From: Verrucomicrobia bacterium UBA2460
GTDB taxonomy: Bacteria > Verrucomicrobiota > Verrucomicrobiia > Methylacidiphilales > Verrucolacustridaceae
Assembly (NCBI GenBank): GCA_002342345.1
Contig: DDPU01000044.1
Location: 1,865-8,711, forward strand
Direction of reading: 5' to 3'
DNA length: 6,847 bases
Below, in pieces: positions 1 through 6,178 of this stretch. Every line of letters starts with the position of its first letter. Positions within the stretch are counted from its first letter, which is position 1. Below the pieces are notes generated by a model. It was not told the DNA's origin. It did not search any database and saw only the letters and a list, made by a program, of their open reading frames with translations. The translations under genes and the position numbers were made by a program.

Positions 1-1553
1 GCCGTGGCGACGTCGGCGGCGGAGTTGGCCGGGACGGCGTAGGCGGTGCCGGCGGCCCCGGCGGAGGAGTAAAATCGGGCCTCCCGGCTTTTGATCGGAT
101 CCGTGGCGCTCCAGCCGGAGGTGTTGAGGCCGGCTTCGGCGAAGAGGGGCAGGCCCTGGCTGGAGACCTCGCAGTCAAAGGCGGTGTGGTTGAAGGGCGC
201 ATCGAGCATGACGTGGATGCCGCGGGCGTCGGCGGCGGCAACAAAGTTGGAAAAGGCCAGCAGGGAGGCGGCGCGGTTGGCGGCGGTGGAACCGCCCGAA
301 TTGTAGGCGGTGGTCATCCGCTCATTGACTTCGAAGAAATTTTTCACGGCGTAAGGAGAGCCGGGATCATAGGCCGTCCCATTGAACGTTTCGCGGCCCT
401 CGATGCCATTGGGATGGATGGGTTGGAACCAGAGCGTGTTGACGCCCAACTCCCGCAGGGACGCGAGGTTGACGCGGCCGTTGTTGGTGTCCATCAGGGA
501 CTCGAAGGTGGAACGGCCCGCAAAGGTGTTGGTGGTCGCGTTGACGTTGAAGACATTGATTTCGTAAACCTGCATGCTCCGGGCCAGCTTGGGGGCGACG
601 GTGATGCAGTGGTCCCGCCCGCTGAACCAAGTCCAGTTGGTTTGTCCGCTGATCTTGTAGCGGCCGGTCAGGCGGTAGGCGCCGGTTTTGACCGCATTGG
701 TGGTGAGGGTATAGGTCCCGCCGGATCCGGTGAGGGGGATGGCCTGAAAGTACCCGTTGGTGGGGTAGATGCCCGAGGTGTATCCGGCCGGCTTGGTATC
801 GGGGGGAGTCGGAGGAAGGATGCCGTCGTGGATGCCGTCCCCGTCGGCGTCGGCGCCGGCCCGGTCGCGGTTGTTGAGGTTGGTCCAGAGCTCGACCTCG
901 CTGACGGAGACGCCCGGGGCAAAAGAAATGGTGATGGGAACGGCATCGTTGCTTGCCTCGTTGACGTACAGTTTGCTGGTGGTGTACTCGGCGTTGAGGG
1001 TGCCGGTGGAGGTTGTGGTAACGGTGAAGGAGGCGGAGGCCGACGGGGCGGTGACGGTGAAGGAAAAGGGGCTGGCGGCGGCGGTGGACTGGGTGGCGGT
1101 CGTGGCGGTGCCGCCGTTGTTGTAAATGTAGGTGGGGCTGGTGAAGGGCGCGCTGAAGGTGGTGGCAAAATAGTATTCGAAGAGGGTGCCGACGGTGGTT
1201 GGCATGGTGACCGTGCTTTTCCAGACCTGGACGAAGCCGGAGCCGTTGTTTGTCTCGTTGTTGTGCCAGCCCAGGGCGGAGGTTTGCCAGGCGCCGCCGG
1301 CCACCCGGTAATAGAAGGTTCCTCCCGTCTGATTGTTGCCGCCGGTGTTGGCTTTGTAGACACCCTGGTAAAAGGTGACGCTGGCGTTGGTCAAGGGATT
1401 GAGGGGATCGCGCATTCCGGCGGGGTAGATGCCGGAGGTTCTGGTTTCGGCAGGCACGTGCCAGACGTTGCCGAGCTGGGCGAAGGCGGGCAGCAGGGTG
1501 GCGAGCCAGACGATTGCCGCAAACCTGGGAAGGGGAATGCGGGGTTGGATCAC
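1..1553 (-). CDS. Secreted GH13 (alpha-amylase family) glycoside hydrolase, 3' end outside the window
   Basis: Partial gene: 517 complete codons from a GTG start to the left edge, with no stop. Residues 1-25 form a signal peptide (basic start MIQPRIPLPR, hydrophobic FAAIVWLATLL, cleavage predicted after AFA), so the protein is exported. About 300 residues precede the catalytic domain. Residues 55-145 form a beta-rich, aromatic module (TFYYRVAGGAW) that may bind carbohydrate. A Ser/Thr/Ala-rich stretch lies at 148-185, an Asp-rich calcium-type motif DADGDGIHD at 235-243, and a second beta module at 255-320. The GH13 barrel begins near residue 326 (QVYEINVF) and continues through GVNTLWFQPIHP (370-381). 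Conserved region I is DAPFNH at 451-456, with the usual Asp, Asn and His. Regions II-IV, with the nucleophile and acid/base, would lie beyond the edge, so activity and subfamily cannot be judged. The GTG was chosen because it gives a clean signal peptide and overlaps the upstream stop by 4 bp; the first in-frame ATG (residue 47) falls after the signal peptide. No strong Shine-Dalgarno is seen, which fits translational coupling. GH13 membership is confident; substrate is unknown. Confidence 0.87.
   Translation of the reverse strand, partial: MIQPRIPLPRFAAIVWLATLLPAFAQLGNVWHVPAETRTSGIYPAGMRDPLNPLTNASVTFYQGVYKANTGGNNQTGGTFYYRVAGGAWQTSALGWHNNETNNGSGFVQVWKSTVTMPTTVGTLFEYYFATTFSAPFTSPTYIYNNGGTATTATQSTAAASPFSFTVTAPSASASFTVTTTSTGTLNAEYTTSKLYVNEASNDAVPITISFAPGVSVSEVELWTNLNNRDRAGADADGDGIHDGILPPTPPDTKPAGYTSGIYPTNGYFQAIPLTGSGGTYTLTTNAVKTGAYRLTGRYKISGQTNWTWFSGRDHCITVAPKLARSMQVYEINVFNVNATTNTFAGRSTFESLMDTNNGRVNLASLRELGVNTLWFQPIHPNGIEGRETFNGTAYDPGSPYAVKNFFEVNERMTTAYNSGGSTAANRAASLLAFSNFVAAADARGIHVMLDAPFNHTAFDCEVSSQGLPLFAEAGLNTSGWSATDPIKSREARFYSSAGAAGTAYAVPANSAADVAT
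1479..1553 (-). other. Signal peptide of the second GH13 protein
   Basis: Codes for residues 1-25: two arginines in the first ten residues, a hydrophobic core (FAAIVWLATLLP) and a cleavage site AFA before QLGNVW. It starts directly at the GTG that overlaps the preceding stop codon, which is the main support for that start. There is no cysteine, so it is not a lipoprotein signal. Confidence 0.75.
1550..1553 (-). promoter_or_regulatory. 4-bp stop/start overlap (GTGA) coupling the two GH13 genes
   Basis: On the minus strand the upstream GH13 frame ends in TGA, and the GTG start of the downstream GH13 gene shares its bases as GTGA. Such 4-bp overlaps usually mean one mRNA and coupled translation, with ribosomes finishing the first protein re-initiating on the second. 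The lack of a strong Shine-Dalgarno before the GTG (upstream bases CAAATCACCGTACC) agrees with this. The overlap is seen directly; the coupling is inferred. Confidence 0.75.
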
Positions 1554-4500
1554 GGTACGGTGATTTGGACCCGGTAAAACCGGCGTTTCTGCTGGAGGGA
1601 GTTGGTGTCGGTGACTTCGCTTTCCGCTCCGTTGCCGATTCGGTCGCTCCCCGGGATTTTGGTCCAGAGGCTGAGGTCGGGAGTCGCCTCCACATGGTAG
1701 TTGCGGCCCAAGCGGGTGAGAAAACGCACGACGAAGGAGCCGTTCGTCGAGGTGGTGGCTAATCCCAAGGCTCCGGGTTCCGCGGCTCTGGGATTGGTCC
1801 CCTGGGCGAATTCCAGCAGGTTGCTGAGCCCGTCCCCGTCGGGATCGGCGCCCGGATCCTTGATCGAGGCGGGGTCGCTGGCCGTGAAAAAGAGTCCGTT
1901 GAATTTGGCCAGGGTGTTGCGGATGCTGGGGTTGGCGGTGACGGTGCGGGTGGCGGAGAGGGACCGACCACTGGGGAAGGTGTAGGACACGGTGAGGAGG
2001 TGGCTGGTTCCGGTGCTGCCGTCGTAAAGGTCGGGGATCGGGACGGAGAGTTCGTGGGAAGCGTTGCCGGGGCCGAACGAGCCATAGTTGACCGAAAAGG
2101 ATGGATAAGACTGGGCGATGCCCTTGGCGGAAAAGGAGAATCGCCCAAGAAGCTGGCTGGTGCTCAGGCCGGTGGCGAGGTTCTTGGAGAAGTAGGCCTT
2201 GAGGGTGTAGTTATCGTCGACGCGATCCCCGCTGGTTTGCGGCCAGGCGATCGTCAGGGTGACGGGGTTGGCAATGACCGTGCGGGTGGCCTCGAGGGGA
2301 AGAAGATTGGGGTGCTGATAAACGACCCGGAAGAGGTGGCTTTGGTCCGCGCTGGCGTGGAGGGAATCGGGCAGGGGGATGGCCAGTTCGTGTGCGTCCC
2401 CGCGGGGGCCGTAGCTTCCATAATTGACCTGCCAACCGGTCTTGGCGAGAGGAACACCGTTGATCGTGAAGGTGAATCGATCCAGCAACTGCGCGGTGGT
2501 GGTCCCATCGGCGAGGGCCTGGGAGAAGTTGATTTTGAGGAGGTAGCCCGGATCGATCCGTTCCCCGTTGACGGAAGGGTAGGCGACGGAGATTTCCGGA
2601 CCGATGGTGCTGACGGTGCGGGTGAGGGTGGTGAATCTTCCCTCCACGTCGGACAGGGACAAGTCGGCGGCGGAAGAGGCCTCCTTCAAACGGATCCGCA
2701 GGGTGGCGAGCCCGGATGCGGGAATGTTGCGGTAGGTGAACCGCCATTCCTTGGTGAAGGTGGTGCCGGAGAGCGTTGCGGGCACCGCCTGAAAAGTGGC
2801 CTGAGCCCAGGCGGAGGCGCCGTTGCCGACGAGCGGATCGTCATTCGCGGCGCTGCTGTCCTCAATCCGGTACCAAACCTCAGTGACGGTTTCGTCGGTG
2901 CCGATGACGGCGCCATAGCCTGTGCCGCCGACCGAATCGCCTTCCCTGGGATAAAGGATGGCCCCGGTGGGGGGTTGGGCATCCATGTAGAAGGTCTGGA
3001 CCTCGGTGCGGAAGATGGAGGATCCGTCGTTGCGACCGACGAAGGCACGGCTGCGAAGGACGTGGAAACCCTCCTCCAGCCCATCCCGCACGGGGCCGTA
3101 GTCATTGTGGAGGTTGACCTTCGCCCGGGTGGCGTCGAAACCGTCGATCTCGAAGACCGTTTCCATCTGTTGGGCCATATCGATATCCGCGGAGGAGAAC
3201 GGAAACACCGGATCGGCCGCGCTATTCCGGCTGACGCCGATCTTGTAGCGAAGCACGGTGCCGGCGGGGGAGGCGGGGAGTTCAGCCTGCCAATCCCCGG
3301 AGCCGGATGGATTCTCCACAGCCGGCGCGGTGAAGGTGGAGGTTTTTCCGGATCCGAACAGTCCCTCGGGGTAGCTGGTGCCGTTGGTGGTATAATAAAC
3401 CCAGACCGATTTCTGGTTGGTGCTGGCATCGTTGACGCGGAAGCGGAGGGTGATGGCCTGGCCGGCCGCCACATTGGGAGCGGGGCTCAACTGGGGTTGG
3501 CCGCCGGTGGTGGTGGCGGCAGGATCGTGAACCACGGAAGTGACCCACCGCGCGTTGCCGAGAACCGGGGCGGTGTTGGAAATGGATAGAAGCCCGGCCG
3601 AGCCCACCGTCAGCTGGTAGCATTCCGAACCGAGGCTGCCGCAGCCGCTTCGGGAGGCCGTGGGGCCGGCAAATCGCTCGGCCGTTCTCCGTGAAAAACG
3701 CATCTGCTCGTAGCCCAGATAGGTGTCCGTGGATGTTTGCAGGACGGTATCCGTGGGATTGTGGAGATCGGCGGTGGCCCCGGGAGGGAAATCGCGAAGT
3801 TCCCCCGAGGAGGGGCCGAGGCCGAGATGGGAGTTGAGGTCGATACCGCCGTCCAGTTTGAGGCGGATGTTTTCCGCCGATCCGTCCGCGGTGGCGCGAA
3901 AGGTGAGGTTTGTGGCCACGGTGACCCGCGGGATGCGGATGCGGTAGGCCCGGGAGGAGGTGTCGGCGGCGGGGACCTGGTAAGGGTTGAAGCTGCTGTC
4001 GCCGTTTGTCCCGTCGGTCCTCCAGTGATCCATCAGGGGGGTCTTTTGGCCGTTTTGCAGGATCTCGATCGGGGAACGTTCCTGTTGGTACCGGGCCCCC
4101 TGCCAAACCACGGGCAACCGGGGGTTGTGCCATCCGAAAGCGAACCACTGGCCGGGAGAAACAATCGGCGCCTGTCCCGAGCTGTTGACAATCTGGCCCG
4201 AGGAATTCACGTTGACCCGGAAATTCCCGCCGTGGGGCGAATGATTGACGAGGGTGGCACCAACGGGAAAACCGGACGTGAAGAGGCGACCCTGACCGCC
4301 GCTCTGGTAAGGCCGGGCGAGCAGGAAGGCGATGGTGGGTGCGCTCCAAGAGTTGGTGCCCTTGTACTCCGACCAGTCCTCGCGCACCCAGGCGACAAAA
4401 TTTGTGTCCTGCCACTTGGGAGATTGGGTTCCGCGGGCAAAGTCCTGATTCACCTCGAGAGCCGAGACCACGCTGGCATCGGAAAACTGGCCCAGAAAGC

Positions 4501-6052
4501 TGACCTGGGCGGGCTTGGGAAAATAGTCGGGCGCGGTCGATTCGTTGTATCCGTCGGTGTAAACGATGGCGGCTCCCTCGCGCAGGAGCAGATGGGCGAA
4601 GGCAGCGGGTCGATCTGTGGGCCAAAGGTAGTTGTTGTCGTGGGACATGACGTAGTTGACCCGTTGGGAGGAAGTGCCGTAGGCCCCCCAGTTGGCTTGG
4701 TCCGATCCGGAAAGGTCCGACCCGATGCTGTTTTTGACGGTGTTGAGAATCGCATCGTTGGCGATGCGCATGCCCGCCTCCAGATAAGGTCCCTCCGCGG
4801 GCGGGGAGCCGAGATGCTCGCCGAAAAGAAACGCGTCATTCCGGGGGGATCCGGAGGAGGCGAAAAGGGTGTCCCGGTGGTTGTCCCAGTCGGTGAAGCC
4901 GTGGGTCAGGTTGAACTGCTCCTGGATTTCGCCGGTGTATCCGTAGCCGGAGCGATCCTTGGTGGCGGAATCCCGGGAGCCGAAGAAATCAACCGGAACA
5001 TGTTTGACCGCATCGAGGCGGAAGCCGTCGGCGCGGAGCGTGTGAAGCAGCCAGCGCGCCGAGCGATTAAGCATCTCACTGACGTTTTCCGGGACCGGGT
5101 TGCCCATGTTGTACTTTCCATCGCCGGCTCCCCAGGTCACGGTGTTGCGTCCGGGTGTGAGGGGGTCGACGCCGGAGTCCGTGAAGGGTTCCGAGGTCTC
5201 CCCGCTGTCGTGTTGCCCGTTGTTGTTGCTGTCCTCGAAATCGAAACGTCCGTTGCCCGCCCCGATCCGGACCGTTCCCTTGAGGTAGCCGATGTCCTGG
5301 AACGGCTCGCAATCCGCGAAAGGATGCAGGGGAAGGCCCTCGCCGTCCGTCCCGACGGTGAGGTCGGTGTCGAGATAGAGTTCCGGGCGGCCGGGATGCC
5401 GAATGCCCGTCCATTTGGGAAAAGTTTGGCCTTCCGTCAAGCCGGTGGGATTGAAGCTGAGGTTGTTGGTGCCTGATTCCAAGGCAAGATCCCAGGCGAA
5501 GGGGTTGCGGTAGAGGACCTGCCACTCGTCGTTCCAGTTCGGCCAGTCGGCGGGCTTTTTCCAGACGTTGTTCGTCGGGTCGCGGACAATGTGAAAATCC
5601 TCGGGGACAAAGCCCGGAATTCCCGGGAACAGTTGGCCGGGCTGGACATTGGAATCCAGCGGCCCGCCCGTGTGGGCCATGATGTTGTCAAAATATACAC
5701 GAAGACCGAATCGATGGGCCGTTTTCACCAGGCTGAGAAGTTCCGCCTTGGTACCGTATTTGGTCGGGATGGAGCCGGCCTGATCCCGGTCACCGAGGTC
5801 AAAGCGATCCAGGGGATCGAAGCCCACGGAATACGTTCCCGCACTCGCTTTGCTGGGGGGCGGGAGCCAAAGCGAGTCGTAACCACGCTCGGCGATCTCC
5901 GGGATACGCTTTTCGATTTCCGTCCAGGAAGTTCCAAAATATTGCAGGATGACTTCCGCCCGGGAATCTGCGGCCGCAAAGAGAGACAAAAAGAAGCTCA
6001 GGCAGACCAAAGCAGCTTTCGGGAACCTGCCCGTGATGGTTATGCCTTTCAT
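1550..6052 (-). CDS. Large secreted multi-domain GH13 (alpha-amylase family) glycoside hydrolase
   Basis: Encodes 1500 residues, two to three times a simple alpha-amylase. Expected role is retaining hydrolysis (or transfer) of alpha-glucosidic bonds outside the cytoplasm. Residues 1-32 are a signal peptide (MKGITITGRFPK, hydrophobic core, cleavage predicted after DSRA). The catalytic barrel starts at about 33, with GTYSVGFDPLDRFDLG at 72-87 as in many alpha-amylases. Conserved GH13 regions: I, DNIMAH (122-127), with Ala126 where Asn is usual; II, GFRLDAVKH (343-351), nucleophile Asp347 and Arg345; III, FGEH (410-413), acid/base Glu412; IV, MSHD (469-472), His471 and Asp472. The insertion between regions I and II holds an EF-hand-like loop at 274-285. 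A C-domain-like beta region follows to about 645, then beta-rich modules (about 836-1025 and 1027-1150), two tandem repeats (1151-1263, 1264-1374), a TSP3-type motif (1400-1421) and a C-terminal domain ending RRFYRV. The ATG is preferred over an in-frame GTG at 6091, which would add 13 residues with two acidic ones ahead of the signal peptide. The stop overlaps the next GH13 gene. Catalytic residues appear intact; the exact substrate is unknown. Confidence 0.9.
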   Translation of the reverse strand: MKGITITGRFPKAALVCLSFFLSLFAAADSRAEVILQYFGTSWTEIEKRIPEIAERGYDSLWLPPPSKASAGTYSVGFDPLDRFDLGDRDQAGSIPTKYGTKAELLSLVKTAHRFGLRVYFDNIMAHTGGPLDSNVQPGQLFPGIPGFVPEDFHIVRDPTNNVWKKPADWPNWNDEWQVLYRNPFAWDLALESGTNNLSFNPTGLTEGQTFPKWTGIRHPGRPELYLDTDLTVGTDGEGLPLHPFADCEPFQDIGYLKGTVRIGAGNGRFDFEDSNNNGQHDSGETSEPFTDSGVDPLTPGRNTVTWGAGDGKYNMGNPVPENVSEMLNRSARWLLHTLRADGFRLDAVKHVPVDFFGSRDSATKDRSGYGYTGEIQEQFNLTHGFTDWDNHRDTLFASSGSPRNDAFLFGEHLGSPPAEGPYLEAGMRIANDAILNTVKNSIGSDLSGSDQANWGAYGTSSQRVNYVMSHDNNYLWPTDRPAAFAHLLLREGAAIVYTDGYNESTAPDYFPKPAQVSFLGQFSDASVVSALEVNQDFARGTQSPKWQDTNFVAWVREDWSEYKGTNSWSAPTIAFLLARPYQSGGQGRLFTSGFPVGATLVNHSPHGGNFRVNVNSSGQIVNSSGQAPIVSPGQWFAFGWHNPRLPVVWQGARYQQERSPIEILQNGQKTPLMDHWRTDGTNGDSSFNPYQVPAADTSSRAYRIRIPRVTVATNLTFRATADGSAENIRLKLDGGIDLNSHLGLGPSSGELRDFPPGATADLHNPTDTVLQTSTDTYLGYEQMRFSRRTAERFAGPTASRSGCGSLGSECYQLTVGSAGLLSISNTAPVLGNARWVTSVVHDPAATTTGGQPQLSPAPNVAAGQAITLRFRVNDASTNQKSVWVYYTTNGTSYPEGLFGSGKTSTFTAPAVENPSGSGDWQAELPASPAGTVLRYKIGVSRNSAADPVFPFSSADIDMAQQMETVFEIDGFDATRAKVNLHNDYGPVRDGLEEGFHVLRSRAFVGRNDGSSIFRTEVQTFYMDAQPPTGAILYPREGDSVGGTGYGAVIGTDETVTEVWYRIEDSSAANDDPLVGNGASAWAQATFQAVPATLSGTTFTKEWRFTYRNIPASGLATLRIRLKEASSAADLSLSDVEGRFTTLTRTVSTIGPEISVAYPSVNGERIDPGYLLKINFSQALADGTTTAQLLDRFTFTINGVPLAKTGWQVNYGSYGPRGDAHELAIPLPDSLHASADQSHLFRVVYQHPNLLPLEATRTVIANPVTLTIAWPQTSGDRVDDNYTLKAYFSKNLATGLSTSQLLGRFSFSAKGIAQSYPSFSVNYGSFGPGNASHELSVPIPDLYDGSTGTSHLLTVSYTFPSGRSLSATRTVTANPSIRNTLAKFNGLFFTASDPASIKDPGADPDGDGLSNLLEFAQGTNPRAAEPGALGLATTSTNGSFVVRFLTRLGRNYHVEATPDLSLWTKIPGSDRIGNGAESEVTDTNSLQQKRRFYRVQITVP
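1790..1855 (-). other. Thrombospondin-type-3-like calcium motif near the C-terminus of the large GH13 protein
   Basis: Codes for residues 1400-1421, with Asp at 1403, 1405 and 1407 (DPDGDG), Asn1411 and Glu1414, then LLEFAQGTNP. This DxDxDG-x-x-N-x-x-E spacing is that of a TSP3-type calcium loop. In exported proteins of Verrucomicrobiota and related phyla such a motif often sits just before the C-terminal domain, as here. It probably stiffens the joint between the repeat modules and the last about 60 residues. Confidence 0.65.
1931..2602 (-). repeat. Tandem pair of about 112-residue modules in the large GH13 protein
   Basis: Residues 1151-1263 (2264-2602) and 1264-1374 (1931-2263) are two directly adjacent copies of one module. 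Shared positions in order are: a Pro, then R-D or R-(x)-D near residue 15, Y-x-LK, FS-x-x-LA-x-G, QLL-x-RF-x-F, VNYGS-x-GP, HEL-x-x-P-x-PD, SHL, and a closing ATRTV-x-ANP. By eye the copies share a little under half their residues, so this is an old duplication and not a recent DNA repeat. The preceding module also ends in a TRTV-like segment (LTRTVSTIG), hinting at a shared boundary. I recognise no named family. A beta-sandwich linker or carbohydrate-binding role is a guess based on position. Confidence 0.75.
5198..5233 (-). other. EF-hand-like calcium-binding loop in the large GH13 protein
   Basis: Codes for residues 274-285, DSNNNGQHDSGE. It fits the 12-residue EF-hand loop: Asp at 1, Asn at 3, Asn at 5, Gly at 6, Asp at 9, Glu at 12. 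It lies in the long insertion between catalytic regions I and II, the domain B position in GH13 enzymes, where structural calcium commonly binds. More acidic residues follow (EPFTDSGVDP). Calcium binding is inferred from the pattern only. Confidence 0.6.
5957..6052 (-). other. Signal peptide of the large GH13 protein
   Basis: Codes for residues 1-32: a basic N-region (MKGITITGRFPK), a hydrophobic core (AALVCLSFFLSLFAA) and a small-residue cleavage site (S at -3, A at -1, in DSRA before EV). It contains one Cys, but that lies inside the hydrophobic core and not in a lipobox at the cleavage site, so Sec export as a soluble protein is more likely than lipoprotein anchoring. Cleavage a few residues earlier, after FAA, is possible. 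Confidence 0.75.
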
Positions 6053-6066
6053 GACAACTATTTCAG

Positions 6067-6097
6067 TATGATCATAATTCAGGAAAATCACTTTTCC
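6067..6097. repeat. Inverted repeat and palindrome upstream of the GH13 pair
   Basis: Two symmetric elements sit side by side. GGAAAA and TTTTCC (6082-6087, 6092-6097) flank a 4-base loop, TCAC. A perfect 10-bp palindrome, TATGATCATA, lies at 6067-6076. Both fall 15-45 bases upstream of the ATG at 6052 and overlap the promoter candidate, so they could be an operator. They are short, and in AT-rich DNA such symmetry also arises by chance. Confidence 0.25.
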
Positions 6098-6098
6098 A
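6071..6098 (-). promoter_or_regulatory. Weak sigma-70-like promoter candidate for the GH13 pair
   Basis: On the minus strand, TATGAT (6076-6071) matches five of six bases of the -10 consensus. TGGAAA (6098-6093) matches four of six bases of the -35 consensus, with a 16-base spacer. Transcription would start about 10 bases before the ATG at 6052, giving a very short leader and excluding the alternative GTG at 6091. The region is AT-rich, so chance matches are likely; another equally weak pair (TTGAAC, TCTAAC) lies further upstream in the same spacer. Confidence 0.22.
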
Positions 6099-6178
6099 GT
6101 AATTGGTTAGACAAACCCAGGCCAAGTTAGTTCAACCGATTAATATGTTGATGGTAAGAATTTTATGCCGGCAAACTG

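Noticed and set aside
800..1140. Low-complexity GC-rich stretch considered as a DNA repeat
   Set aside because: The repetition reflects Thr/Ser/Ala codons of a linker in the second GH13 protein; there is no regular unit or spacer pattern of a CRISPR or tandem DNA repeat.
186..1577. 463-codon open frame on the plus strand opposite the second GH13 gene
   Set aside because: Gly/Val/Ala-rich translation with no motif or signal. It mirrors a GC-rich coding strand whose translation shows a signal peptide and GH13 motifs, so it is an antisense by-product.
367..1695. 442-codon minus-strand frame crossing the GH13/GH13 junction
   Set aside because: Arg/His/Pro/Gln-rich translation typical of an out-of-frame reading. 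It conflicts with both supported GH13 frames and has no signal peptide or domain.
2000..3589. 529-codon plus-strand open frame
   Set aside because: Lies wholly opposite the large GH13 gene. The translation is low-complexity Gly/Val/Glu with no recognisable domain, as expected from GC-rich codon bias.
3282..4625. 447-codon minus-strand frame inside the large GH13 gene
   Set aside because: Same strand but another frame of a gene with an intact catalytic core. The translation is Arg/Pro/His-rich without motifs.
3737..5476. 579-codon plus-strand open frame
   Set aside because: Entirely antisense to the catalytic half of the GH13 gene, where conserved regions II-IV are clear on the minus strand. 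No start signal or family resemblance.
6161..6175. Possible terminator after ribF (TGCCGGCA next to TTTTA)
   Set aside because: TGCCGGCA is self-complementary with no room for a loop and its flanks do not pair, so it is not a credible intrinsic terminator.
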